A DNA stretch of 64,000 bases from Paraburkholderia hiiakae (GTDB taxonomy: Bacteria; Pseudomonadota; Gammaproteobacteria; Burkholderiales; Burkholderiaceae), in assembly GCF_904848665.1 (NCBI RefSeq), contig NZ_CAJHCQ010000009.1, forward strand, positions 186,001 to 250,000. Direction: 5' to 3'. Made by a program: the position numbers and the translations under genes. The notes under the pieces are model-generated. The model was not told the origin of the DNA. It made no database searches and worked only from the letters and a program-made list of their open reading frames with translations. Positions 32,841 through 41,717 of the stretch are shown here, piece by piece; the first letter of the stretch is position 1, and each line of letters begins with the position of its first letter.

Positions 32841-33749
32841 ATGGACGTCAATGCGCTGACCCTGCTCGTCGAGATTCTCGACGCGGGCAACCTGAGCGAA
32901 GCGGCGCGCCGGCTCAAGATGAGCCGCGCGAACGTCAGCTACCACCTCAACCATCTGGAGAAGTCGATCGGCCTGCAACTCGTGCGCCGCACCACGCGCC
33001 GTGTCGAACCGACTGAAATCGGCCTGAAGCTTTACGAGCACGGCCGCGCGATCCAGAAGGCGCTGCTCGCCGCGCGCGAGTCGGTCTCCACCCTCGGCCA
33101 GAGCTTGCAGGGGCGCGTGCGGCTTTCGGTGCCGAGCGGCTACGGGCAACTCGTCATGTCGGACTGGCTCATCCAGTTCAAGCGCATGTACCCCGGCATC
33201 GTGCTCGACGTGATGTTCGAAAATCGCGTGGAAGACCTGCTGCGCGACGAAGTGGATATTGCCGTGCGCGTGATGCACGAGCCGCCGCAGAATCTCGTGG
33301 CGCGCGACATGGGCCCGGTGAAGTACATCGCGTGCGCATGTACAGAGTGGGCTGAAAGGCACGGCATGCCGCAAACGCTGGAAGACCTGGCGCGCGCGCC
33401 CGTCATCACGGCAACGGTGGTGGGGCGGCAATTGCGCCTTGCGGGCTATCTGAACGAGGACCGGCACGAGGTGTTGCTCGAGCCTTCGATCATTTCGGAA
33501 AACTTTCTATTTTTGCGGCAGTCGATTCTGGCGGGACTCGGCGTAGGAATCGTGCCCGACTACGTGATGCACGACGACATTCGCCAGGGCGCCGCCGTCA
33601 CGTCGCTCGATACCTGGCGCTTGAGCATTTTCGGCACGCACATGTACATGCTCTACATGCCGAACCGGCATCACACGCGGGCGGCGTCCACATTCATCGA
33701 TTACGTATTGGCCGAGGCACGCAAGACCGGGCGCGGCGAGCACGCGTAA
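32841..33749 (+). CDS. LysR family transcriptional regulator
   Basis: A 302-residue LTTR. The N-terminal winged HTH reads MDVNALTLLVEILDAGNLSEAARRLKMSRANVSYHLNHLEKSIGLQLVRRTTRRVEPTE in pattern (helices 1-3 and wing). The effector domain (about 90-300) starts 'GRVRLSVPSGYGQLV'. The ATG at 32841 is preferred; an in-frame start at 32802 lies inside the operator. It probably controls the divergent beta-oxidation operon with an acyl-CoA or dicarboxylate as ligand. Confidence 0.92.
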   Translation: MDVNALTLLVEILDAGNLSEAARRLKMSRANVSYHLNHLEKSIGLQLVRRTTRRVEPTEIGLKLYEHGRAIQKALLAARESVSTLGQSLQGRVRLSVPSGYGQLVMSDWLIQFKRMYPGIVLDVMFENRVEDLLRDEVDIAVRVMHEPPQNLVARDMGPVKYIACACTEWAERHGMPQTLEDLARAPVITATVVGRQLRLAGYLNEDRHEVLLEPSIISENFLFLRQSILAGLGVGIVPDYVMHDDIRQGAAVTSLDTWRLSIFGTHMYMLYMPNRHHTRAASTFIDYVLAEARKTGRGEHA

Positions 33750-33810
33750 GAGGCGCATATCGTATGTAGAGCACCCCTTCAGTCGCCGCACCGGTTGCAC
33801 GCGCAACGAA

Positions 33811-34602
33811 CTATTGGCCCGTGAGCGTGTTGCTGTACTCCACGGCCGGCTGCGAGGTGTTGCCGCCCTGTGCGACGAGCAGGTGAATCTGCCCCGGCAG
33901 GAGTTGCGAGAGCGTACCCGAAATCGGCACCGTCGTAATGAGCCAGTCCGCGTTGTTCGCGAGGTTGAACGAAGCCGACTCGTAGATCGCCGTCTTGCTG
34001 CCCGCTGTCGTCACGATCGCCACGTAGTTGCCACCGTTCATGTAGATCGAGTCCTGGCCGCTCGCGGGCACGGCGTTCTTGAATCCCACGGCCGACAACG
34101 TCGGCTGCACGGTGTTGATATCCGTGCCGGGCGCGACAATGTAAATGTCGAGGTTCTGCGCGTTGACGGTGGCGTTGAATGCGCGTAGGCGTGCGCTGCT
34201 GGAAAGCAGGCCCTTGTCGAACGGGTCGTCGATCAGGCCGATGTCGCCGCCCGTGAGCGCGGGCAACGCGAGCACGGTGTACTCGTGGCCCTTCGCCACG
34301 TCGGGGAAGTTGCCGCTCGCGATCGCCGTGGTCGTACCGGTGCTCGCATACGAGACGTTCGTGTTGCCGGTGTTGATGTTGGCGAAGTTCGTCACCTGCT
34401 TGTACGCGATGTTCGTCTGCAGGGGGCTGCCGTTGACCAGGAAATCGACGTTCGGACCGCCCGGCAGGGCATGCACGAAATGGATTTCGGGGTTCTGCAC
34501 GCCGATTTCCTTGCCGACATCGTTGCTGCTGCTGCCGCCGCCGCATGCCGTGAGCAGGGCCGCTGCGCTCGCAAATGCGAGCAAAGTGCGTATCGTCTTC
34601 AT
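33811..34602 (-). CDS. DUF4397 domain lipoprotein
   Basis: A 263-residue exported lipoprotein: signal MKTIRTLLAFASAAALLTAC with lipobox LTAC and the acylated Cys at residue 20, followed by GGGSSS. The body has two beta-rich DUF4397 repeats, seen as 'IHFVHALPGGPNVDFLVNGS' and 'LRAFNATVNAQNLDIYIVAPG'. The role of the family is unknown; members sit on the cell surface or in the periplasm. It stands alone, downstream of the convergent LysR gene, with about 290 bases of non-coding sequence upstream. Confidence 0.88.
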   Translation of the reverse strand: MKTIRTLLAFASAAALLTACGGGSSSNDVGKEIGVQNPEIHFVHALPGGPNVDFLVNGSPLQTNIAYKQVTNFANINTGNTNVSYASTGTTTAIASGNFPDVAKGHEYTVLALPALTGGDIGLIDDPFDKGLLSSSARLRAFNATVNAQNLDIYIVAPGTDINTVQPTLSAVGFKNAVPASGQDSIYMNGGNYVAIVTTAGSKTAIYESASFNLANNADWLITTVPISGTLSQLLPGQIHLLVAQGGNTSQPAVEYSNTLTGQ

Positions 34603-34893
34603 TGTTCACCTCATCTGTTTCATTCAGGCTGCACGGTGTACGGCCTCGATTGCGGCCGCGCATTGTTATTGCGCCCGTTCGCGAGCCGTGACGGCGACGC
34701 GATGTTCCATTTGGGGGCGAGCACGATCAGCAATTGGTGTGCCGCGCGTGGCGAGCCACGCGGTGATTGCGCGTGCAACGGGATGAGGAGAGGCTGAGCG
34801 TGATGCGATTGGGCGCCGATGTGAAGCTCGACGCGGGCGACCTTTGCAACGTTCGATGGCAGCTTTTACTGGCGTGAAAGACCACGCCGATAT

Positions 34894-35292
34894 TCAAGAG
34901 TCCTGTGCGGCGTTGTTGTCCGGGTCCGCGTCTTGCGCACTCTCGCCGCTTGCACGGGCGACGGTGGCGTCGGGTCGTCCGCGAGTAACGGATGAAACCG
35001 AAACGCGTTGCTGGATACCGGCCTTGGTGAGCATATGTGCGCTGATGGGCGCGGTGAGAAATAGGAACGCCGGAATCAGCACTTCGTGCAGGCTCGCGAA
35101 ATTGTTGTGCGCGCTGAAGTAGACGACGGATGCGAGTACGACGCCGCCCACGCCGAGCGTGGTCGACTTGGTGGGTCCGTGCAGGCGCATGTAGAAGTCG
35201 GGCAGGCGTGCGAGGCCTATCGCGCCGATCAGCGTGAACGCGCTGCCGAGCAGGAGCAGTACACAGACAATCGCTTCGATGACGGTTTGCAT
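34894..35292 (-). CDS. phaG: Monovalent cation/H+ antiporter subunit G
   Basis: A 132-residue membrane protein with three helices: 'AIVCVLLLLGSAFTLIGAIGLARLPDFYMRLHG', then 'TLGVGGVVLASVVYF' and 'VLIPAFLFLTAPISAHMLTKAG'. These motifs define the MnhG/PhaG family. The C-terminal 35 residues are a hydrophilic extension. It is the last gene of the Pha/Mrp operon, 12 bases after phaF. The complex exchanges Na+ or K+ for H+ at the inner membrane and supports alkaline pH and ion tolerance. Confidence 0.92.
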   Translation of the reverse strand: MQTVIEAIVCVLLLLGSAFTLIGAIGLARLPDFYMRLHGPTKSTTLGVGGVVLASVVYFSAHNNFASLHEVLIPAFLFLTAPISAHMLTKAGIQQRVSVSSVTRGRPDATVARASGESAQDADPDNNAAQDS

Positions 35293-35304
35293 GACGAACT
35301 CGCC

Positions 35305-35580
35305 CTAGTTCAGTTCGATGATGTCGCCGCGCTGCAGGTACTTCGTGAACGCGACGGTCGCCACGAACCCCATCACCGCGATGAGCAGCGCGATTTCGAA
35401 GAAAACCGTCGAGCGCAGCATGATGCCGTAGACGACGATGAGCGCGATCGCATTGATATTCAGCGTGTCGAGCGCCACGAGTCGGTCGGGCAGTGAAGGG
35501 CCGCGCACGAGGCGCACGAGCGTGAGCAGGAACGCGAGCCCGAGGATCGCGAAGGACACCGGAATGACGATGGCTAGCAT
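35305..35580 (-). CDS. phaF: Monovalent cation/H+ antiporter subunit F
   Basis: A 91-residue protein with three membrane helices and the MnhF signature 'RLVRGPSLPDRLVALDTLNINAIALIVVYG', ending 'ATVAFTKYLQRGDIIE'. Asp in 'LPDRLVALD' is conserved and thought to matter for ion transport. Its ATG (35580) overlaps the end of phaE by 7 bases. Confidence 0.92.
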   Translation of the reverse strand: MLAIVIPVSFAILGLAFLLTLVRLVRGPSLPDRLVALDTLNINAIALIVVYGIMLRSTVFFEIALLIAVMGFVATVAFTKYLQRGDIIELN

Positions 35581-36068
35581 GCGAAGATCTCCATGAGCGG
35601 GGCTTCGTAACGGGACTTGATCAACGCGACGAGCGCGTCTTCGTCTTCGAGATCGAGCACGTGCACGACAAGGCGCGTGCGATCGTCGGAGAGTTCGGCG
35701 CACAGCGTGCCGGGACTCAGCGAGACGATGCTGATGAGCGCCGAAAGCGCGATTTCGTGCGTGCTGTCGAGCGGCACCTCGATGAAGGCAGGGCGCAGGC
35801 GTTGCGTCGGGCCGAGCACGAGCAGCGCGACTTCGAGATTCGCCACGAGGATGTCGTAGAGCACGTGCCCGAAGAGCCGCACGAGCAGCCACGGTTTGCC
35901 GAAGCGCACGGGTGTGAGCCACAGCCCTTCGCCTACGGCGAAGGCGATGACGGCGCCGAGTACGAAGCCAAGCAGCAAGTTGCCAGGCGTTGCGTCGTTC
36001 ATCAGCAATACCCAGCAGATGAGCAGCACGATCGTGAGCCAGGGGTGCGGAAAGAGCCTCTTGAGCAT
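35574..36068 (-). CDS. phaE: Na+/H+ antiporter subunit E
   Basis: A 164-residue membrane protein matching MnhE/PhaE: 'LFPHPWLTIVLLICWVLL', 'TPGNLLLGFVLGAVIAF' and the cytosolic half with 'PAFIEVPLDSTHEIALSALISIVSLSPGTL', a family hallmark. The ATG at 36068 follows the phaD stop by one base. It belongs to the antiporter complex; its precise role within it is not known. Confidence 0.92.
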   Translation of the reverse strand: MLKRLFPHPWLTIVLLICWVLLMNDATPGNLLLGFVLGAVIAFAVGEGLWLTPVRFGKPWLLVRLFGHVLYDILVANLEVALLVLGPTQRLRPAFIEVPLDSTHEIALSALISIVSLSPGTLCAELSDDRTRLVVHVLDLEDEDALVALIKSRYEAPLMEIFAC

Positions 36069-36069
36069 G

Positions 36070-37734
36070 TCAGCTTCCTCCGCCCTGCGACCTTTGCGGT
36101 GCCTGCGCGGGCAGGATCGCATGAACGTAGGCTTCGCGATCGAGCAACTGCGCGGCGGTGGCGTCGAGATACTGTTTGAGCGGGCCCGCAAAGACCGTCG
36201 CGGCCACGACGCCCGCCAGCAGCAGCGCGCACGCAGCGAGCTTGGCGCGGCTGCCGCGCGGCGCGGCGGTTGGCGCGCTGCCGTAGGCCCGTGCAGCGGG
36301 AATCGCCCACAGCAGACGCGTGCCCGCGCGGCTCAAGGCGACGATCGACAGCAACCCCGAGATCAGTACGGCGGGCCAGAGCACGACGGCTTGCGAAAGC
36401 GGTGTGGCGGCGAGCACCATGGCCTTGCCGAGAAAGCCCGAGAGCGGTGGCAGTCCAACCGCGCCCACGGCTGCCGCTAGATAAAGCACACCGGCGATGT
36501 TCGAGGGCCAGGGCGCGGGAAGCCTTTCAGGCGCCTCCACCCTGGAAGGCGATGCGACCGGTTCGCCGTCCGCCTCGGGTGTGATGGCGGGCGCGGTGGC
36601 GTCGTCGAGCGATTCGAGCGAGGCGGGCTCGCGTGTCTCGGGTGCAGTGGGCGCGGCCGCTGATTCAGTTGTTTCGGACTCCAGTGTATCGGCGAGTATG
36701 AACAGTGCGCCCGTGCATAGCGTCGTGCTGATGAGGTAGTACAGCAGCGCGCTCCACGCGAGTACGGTTTGCAGCGTGACGGCGGCGATCAGCAGTCCGA
36801 CCGAGACCAGCACGAGAAAGCCCGTCGTGGTCTTGAGGCTCGATACCGCAAGCGCGCCGAGCGCGCCGTAAATAATCGTCGCGATGGCTAGCCACCACGC
36901 CCATTGATGCAGGAACGCGTCGAGCACGCCGCCCGACGCGCCGAACACGAGCGCGTCGCAACGGAGCATCGCGTAGATGCCCACCTTGGTCATGATCGCG
37001 AACAGCGCGGCGACCGGACCGATTGCACTGCGATAAGCCTGCGGCAACCAGAATGACATGGGGAACACGGCAGCCTTGAGGCCGAATACAAGCATGAGCG
37101 TCGCGCCCGCGAACTGCGCGAGCGGCAGCGACGCGGCGTCCAGATGCGCGAGCCGCTCGCCCATGTCGGCCATGTTGAGCGTGCCCGTGAGGCCATAGAG
37201 CACGCCCAGCGCGATCAGGAAGAACGACGAGCCCACGAGGTTCAGCAGCATGTAGTGAAGGCCGTTGCGCACGCGGCGGCGTCCGCCGCCGTGCAGCAGG
37301 AGCGCATAGGAGGCGATCAGCAGCAGTTCGAAGAATACGAACAGGTTGAAGAGATCGCCCGCGAGGAACGCGCCGTTCAGGCCCATCAGCTCGAACTGCA
37401 CGAGCGCGCGATAGTAGCGCCCGCGCCGCGCGTCGGCGCTCGTGGTGCCGAGCAGGCAGCAGCATGCGAGCAGCGCGGTCAGCACGAGCATGAGCGCGCC
37501 GAGCCGGTCGATCTGCAGCACGATGCCGAATGGCGCGGGCCACGCGCCGAGCGCATAGCTCGCAATCTGCCCCTGCGCCGCGAATTCGGCGAGCGCTACC
37601 GCTATCGGCAGCAGCGCGAGCGTGGCGATCACGTTGATCGCACGCTGCAATCGCTTCGCGCGCAGCGGCAGCGCAACGATCGCGCCAGCCGCGAAAAGCG
37701 GAATGAGGATCGGGAAGATGAGAGCGTGGTTCAT
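36070..37734 (-). CDS. phaD: Monovalent cation/H+ antiporter subunit D
   Basis: A 554-residue NuoL/M/N-like proton channel subunit with about 14 helices. Key charged residues are Glu136 ('FVFFELLLI'), Lys220 ('FGLKAAVFP') and Lys250 ('IMTKVGIYA'), as in complex I homologues. An unusual hydrophilic insert (about residues 351-408) rich in Glu, Pro, Ala, Ser and Thr interrupts the last third ('LADTLESETTES' to 'PAPWPSNIAG'). The ATG overlaps the phaC stop by 4 bases. Confidence 0.92.
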   Translation of the reverse strand: MNHALIFPILIPLFAAGAIVALPLRAKRLQRAINVIATLALLPIAVALAEFAAQGQIASYALGAWPAPFGIVLQIDRLGALMLVLTALLACCCLLGTTSADARRGRYYRALVQFELMGLNGAFLAGDLFNLFVFFELLLIASYALLLHGGGRRRVRNGLHYMLLNLVGSSFFLIALGVLYGLTGTLNMADMGERLAHLDAASLPLAQFAGATLMLVFGLKAAVFPMSFWLPQAYRSAIGPVAALFAIMTKVGIYAMLRCDALVFGASGGVLDAFLHQWAWWLAIATIIYGALGALAVSSLKTTTGFLVLVSVGLLIAAVTLQTVLAWSALLYYLISTTLCTGALFILADTLESETTESAAAPTAPETREPASLESLDDATAPAITPEADGEPVASPSRVEAPERLPAPWPSNIAGVLYLAAAVGAVGLPPLSGFLGKAMVLAATPLSQAVVLWPAVLISGLLSIVALSRAGTRLLWAIPAARAYGSAPTAAPRGSRAKLAACALLLAGVVAATVFAGPLKQYLDATAAQLLDREAYVHAILPAQAPQRSQGGGS

Positions 37735-38084
37735 TCGCCGCGCGTCTCCAGGCCGTTGAGGTGTGGGTTGTCGCCGTCGACGTGGTCGGTGCCGTCTATC
37801 GCGAGCGCGCGCAGCGCGAGCACGACCGTGAAGGCGGTCATGGCGAAGCCGATCACGATGGCGGTCAGCACGAGCGCCTGCGGCACGGGGTCCGCATAGT
37901 GGGCGCCCGGCGCGATCACGGGCGGCTTGCCGGTGGAGAGACGGCCCATGCCGAGCAGGAACAGGTTGATCGCGTAGGAGAAGAGCGTGATGCCGAGTAT
38001 CACCGGCAGCACGCGCGCGCTCAGCAGCAGGTAGATGCCGCTCGCGCAGAGCACACCGAGCGTAATGGCGAAGGCGGCTTCCAT
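37731..38084 (-). CDS. phaC: Na+/H+ antiporter subunit C (NuoK-like)
   Basis: A 117-residue protein with three helices, MEAAFAITLGVLCASGIYLL, then 'LPVILGITLFSYAINLFLLGMGRLS', then 'DPVPQALVLTAIVIGFAMTAFTVVLA'. The last is the MnhC/NuoK signature 'PQALVLTAIVIGFA'. It starts on the A of the phaAB stop (TGATG), indicating translational coupling. The C-terminal tail is polar. Confidence 0.93.
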   Translation of the reverse strand: MEAAFAITLGVLCASGIYLLLSARVLPVILGITLFSYAINLFLLGMGRLSTGKPPVIAPGAHYADPVPQALVLTAIVIGFAMTAFTVVLALRALAIDGTDHVDGDNPHLNGLETRGE

Positions 38085-40885
38085 CAGCTTTTCTCCACGG
38101 ATTGCATGTCCTTGTCGCGCACGCCGAGGTGCGAGACGATCGTGAGCGTCGTGCCGACCACGGCGCCGAGCACGCCGAGGTCGAACAGCATGGCCGTGCT
38201 CAATTCGATTTCGCCGATCAGCGGCACATGCAGATGGCCGAACGCGCTAGTGAGGAAGGGCTGGCCGAGCACGATCGCGCCCACACCCGTTGCGGCCGCA
38301 ACGAGAATGCCGAGACCCGCGAGCGCACGGTAGTTGATGCGGATGCGCGACTCGGTCCACAGCACACCGCTCGCCACGTATTGCAGCAGGAGCGCAATGG
38401 ATATCACGAGCGAGGCGATGAAGCCGCCGCCCGGTAAATTATGGCCGCGCAAAAAGATGAACACGGCAACGAGTACGGTAAGCGGCAGCATGAGGCGCGC
38501 AAGAATGGCGAGCAGCAGCGGATGCGATTGCGACGACCACGGCAGGCCGCCCGGCCCCGTGTCGGGCGACTTCAGGCGCAGGCCGCGCAGCAGCGCCTTC
38601 ACGGCGAGTCCGGCGACCACGAGCACGCTGATCTCGACCATCGTGTCGAAGCCCCGAAAATCCACGAGGATCACGTTCACGACGTTGTGGCCGCCGCTAC
38701 CCGGCAGCGCGTTCGCGAGAAAGAACTGGCCGACGCCATCGACGGGTGCACGCGTCATCACCGCATACGCCACGCCGCCGATCAGCGCGCCGCCCGCGAG
38801 TGCGAGTACCGCATTGCGCGTCCGCGCGACGGGAGGTTGTTCCGCGCGCTGCACGACAGGCAGAAAGTAGATGGCGAGCACGAGCAGCAGCACCGTGACT
38901 ACTTCCACGGAGATCTGCGTGAGCGCGAGGTCCGGCGCGGAAAAACGCACGAACGCGAGCGTGACGAGCAGCCCGCAGGTGCTCAGCAGCACGAGTGCAT
39001 AGAGCGTATTCGCGCGCACGAGCACGACACCCGCCGCCATCAGCGCCATCAGCACGAGGCCGACGAGCGTCATCGCGTCCAGCGGCGCCGAGCGATACGC
39101 GCCGTCCAGCGACGGCAGTGCGAGCAGCGCTGCGCCGGGCACGATCAGCATCGCCGCGATCATCCACGCGAGATACGACGGCAGCGAACGCGTTTCGAAG
39201 AGATTCACCACGAAGCCCGCGGCTTTTTCGAGTTGCTGCACGAACCGGTCGAAGCCTTCGCTCGCGTTCATTTCGGAAAGCATCGAACGATGATGGCGGA
39301 ATGCGTCCCGGCGATAGATGAACAGCACGGCGCCGCCCGCGAACGACACGCAGCTCATCAGTAGCGGCAGGTTAATGCCGTGCCACAAGCTCAGGCTGTA
39401 AGTGGGCACGACGCCGCCCAGTGCGAACCACGCCGCCGATTCGAGCATCTTGCCAATGGTCTGCTGCGGCACGAGCCCCACGAGCAGACAGATCACGACG
39501 AGAATCTCGACGGGCAGCCTCATAAAGCGCGGTGGCTCGTGCGGCGGGTAGTGCGGAAGGTCGTGCGGCGTCTCGCCGTCGAAGAACACGCCCCACACGA
39601 AGCGCAGCGAGTACGCCACCGAGAGCCCCGCCGCAACAACGGCCAGCCCGGGAATGATCCAGTTGAAGTCGCCGAGCAGTCCTTGCGCAAGCGTTTCGCC
39701 GAAAAACATTTCCTTCGAGAGGAAGCCGTTGAGGAGCGGTACGCCCGCCATGGCGAGCGACGCCACGGTGGCTAGCGCGGCGGTATGCGGCATGAAGCGG
39801 CGCAGGCCGCGCAAGCGGCCGAGATCGCGCGTGCCCGTTTCATGGTCGATGATGCCCGCGGCCATGAAGAGCGAGGCCTTGAATACTGCGTGATTGAAGG
39901 TGTGAAAGAGCGCGGCGACGGTGGAGAGCTGCGTGTCGAGGCCGAACAGCAGCACGATGAGCCCGAGATGGCTGATGGTGGAGTACGCGAGCAACCCCTT
40001 GAGATCGCGCTGCACGAGCGCCATGGCCGCGCCGCCGGTGAGCGTCACGAGGCCGATCAGGCTCGTCACGTAGAAGAACCAGTCGGTGCCTTCGAGCACG
40101 GGGTAAAAGCGCGCGATAAGGAAAATGCCCGCCTTCACCATGGTCGCCGAATGCAGGTACGCGGAAACGGGCGTGGGCGCCGACATGGCATGCGGCAGCC
40201 AGAAGTGGAACGGGAACTGCGCCGACTTCGTGCAGGCCGCGAAAAGAACGAGCAGGAGAATGGCGGGATACAGCGGGTTGCGCTGCACCTGGCCCGCATG
40301 CGCGAGCACGACGTCGAGGTCATAGCTGCCGCAAACGTGGCCAAGCAGCAGCACGGCCGCCAATAGCGACAGACCGCCCGCGCCCGTGATCGTAAGCGCC
40401 ATGCGCGCGCCGCGCCGCGCTTCGGGGCGCGAAGGCCAGAAGCCGATCAGCAGAAACGACACGATGCTCGTGAGTTCCCAGAAGATCACGAGCAACAGCA
40501 GGTTGTCCGAGAGCACGACGCCGAGCATCGCGCCCATGAAGAGCAGCAGCAGCGCGTAAAGGCGGGGCAGCGACTCGCTGCCCGCGAGATAGTAGCGCGC
40601 GTAAATGAAAACGAGCAGGCCGATCGCGAGCACGAGCAGTGCGAACATGAACGAGAGGCCGTCCAGTCGCAGCGCGAACGCGAGGCCGAGCTGGGGGATC
40701 CACTCGGCTTGCCAGTGCAGCACACCATGGGTGGCCATGCCCACGCGTTCGCTGGCCAGCAGCCCGAGGCCGAAGATCGCGGCTGCGAAGGCGACCCACG
40801 TGGCTGCGGCGGGCGCGTGACGCCTCGCGAACGCGACGAGCGCCGCGGCGACGAACGGTAATACGACGAGCCACCCCATTGCCAT
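38084..40885 (-). CDS. phaAB: Fused monovalent cation/H+ antiporter subunits A and B
   Basis: A 933-residue giant membrane subunit. Residues up to about 640 are a NuoL-like proton channel ('LFWELTSIVSFLLIGFW', 'CTKSAQFPFHFWLPHAM', 'KAGIFLIARFYPVL'). Then come the MrpA C-terminal helices ('RFSAPDLALTQISVEVVTVLLLVLA') and, from about residue 790, an MnhB domain ('HPLLLAILARLMLPLTVLVAVFIFLRGHNLPGGGFIASL'). This A-B fusion is typical of Pha systems. The start at 40885 (MAMGWLVVL) follows GGGGAGTGTCG. It heads the seven-subunit operon. Confidence 0.94.
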   Translation of the reverse strand: MAMGWLVVLPFVAAALVAFARRHAPAAATWVAFAAAIFGLGLLASERVGMATHGVLHWQAEWIPQLGLAFALRLDGLSFMFALLVLAIGLLVFIYARYYLAGSESLPRLYALLLLFMGAMLGVVLSDNLLLLVIFWELTSIVSFLLIGFWPSRPEARRGARMALTITGAGGLSLLAAVLLLGHVCGSYDLDVVLAHAGQVQRNPLYPAILLLVLFAACTKSAQFPFHFWLPHAMSAPTPVSAYLHSATMVKAGIFLIARFYPVLEGTDWFFYVTSLIGLVTLTGGAAMALVQRDLKGLLAYSTISHLGLIVLLFGLDTQLSTVAALFHTFNHAVFKASLFMAAGIIDHETGTRDLGRLRGLRRFMPHTAALATVASLAMAGVPLLNGFLSKEMFFGETLAQGLLGDFNWIIPGLAVVAAGLSVAYSLRFVWGVFFDGETPHDLPHYPPHEPPRFMRLPVEILVVICLLVGLVPQQTIGKMLESAAWFALGGVVPTYSLSLWHGINLPLLMSCVSFAGGAVLFIYRRDAFRHHRSMLSEMNASEGFDRFVQQLEKAAGFVVNLFETRSLPSYLAWMIAAMLIVPGAALLALPSLDGAYRSAPLDAMTLVGLVLMALMAAGVVLVRANTLYALVLLSTCGLLVTLAFVRFSAPDLALTQISVEVVTVLLLVLAIYFLPVVQRAEQPPVARTRNAVLALAGGALIGGVAYAVMTRAPVDGVGQFFLANALPGSGGHNVVNVILVDFRGFDTMVEISVLVVAGLAVKALLRGLRLKSPDTGPGGLPWSSQSHPLLLAILARLMLPLTVLVAVFIFLRGHNLPGGGFIASLVISIALLLQYVASGVLWTESRIRINYRALAGLGILVAAATGVGAIVLGQPFLTSAFGHLHVPLIGEIELSTAMLFDLGVLGAVVGTTLTIVSHLGVRDKDMQSVEKS

Positions 40886-41062
40886 TCGACACTCCCCGTG
40901 AATCCGGCAGGGCGCCGAGCCGGCGCGCCGCAGTTCACGATCATAGCCGCAAACGGGGACGGAGTTCATTCATGTGGCATGAATGCGGCCGCGGGGTGTC
41001 ATGCGAAAGAAACGTGCGTCAGGTCCTCTGGCCTGGCGGCTCGTCAAGCTCGTCGATGATCT

Positions 41063-41536
41063 TCACATCGGCCAGACAAAGGTCTCGTGAGCGCGTGTCG
41101 TTTTGCCGATGTCCACGGTGCGCCGCTCGATATTGCCGCCGTGACTCGCGGTAATCACATAGTGCCCGTCCGGAATCGAAACGAGCATGAACGGGCCGCG
41201 CGTGCGCGTGGAAAGGAGCGGCGTGCCGTGCATGTCGGCGATCTTCACCGGTACGTTCGCCAGATACTCGTTGCCGCCGGCCGATTGCCGCGCGAATTCG
41301 AGTGAGAGCGGATATCGATGCATCGCCGACTTGAACGCCGCCGACTGGTCGCTGCCGATGCCGCCGGATAGATACGCAATGTCGCCCTTGTGCTGGGCGG
41401 CCGGCAGGACACCAGCCGTCGCGGTCGTGACATCTGCATTGGCTGCTGCCGGGGTTGCCGCCCACGCGGCCGGCGCGCCGAACATCACGGCGAGCGCGAG
41501 CGCCGCGCCAATGCACGGAGTTGAGCGTGCTTTCAT
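41063..41536 (-). CDS. Periplasmic protein with carboxypeptidase regulatory-like fold
   Basis: A 157-residue exported protein: signal peptide MKARSTPCIGAALALAVMF ending 'AAWA', followed by an Ala-rich stretch. The second half carries 'LEFARQSAGGNEYLANVPVKI' and 'GTPLLSTRTRGPFMLVSIPDGHYVI', which has the pattern of a carboxypeptidase regulatory-like beta sandwich ('GP..L...P.G.Y.V'). The start at 41536 follows GGAGGTGGAAA. Such proteins are common, small and uncharacterised in Burkholderiaceae. Monocistronic. Confidence 0.75.
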   Translation of the reverse strand: MKARSTPCIGAALALAVMFGAPAAWAATPAAANADVTTATAGVLPAAQHKGDIAYLSGGIGSDQSAAFKSAMHRYPLSLEFARQSAGGNEYLANVPVKIADMHGTPLLSTRTRGPFMLVSIPDGHYVITASHGGNIERRTVDIGKTTRAHETFVWPM

Positions 41537-41633
41537 TTTCCACCTCCATCGATTCGTTGACCGGACGAATCGAGCGTAGGCAGGCCGGCTTAAAAACCGC
41601 TTAAAGCCGGTGCTTTTCGCGCGTGGATGCAAA

Positions 41634-41670
41634 GAAGGCCGTTGCCCGCGCGCGGCGGGAAACGGCCTTC
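41634..41670. terminator. Terminator downstream of lldP
   Basis: GAAGGCCGTT and AACGGCCTTC form a 10-bp stem around a 17-base GC-rich loop region; on the minus strand, a short T run follows. Confidence 0.65.
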
Positions 41671-41717
41671 ATGACTTCATGACTTCATCGCGGCGCGTTG
41701 CGACCGCGACTGCGCAA

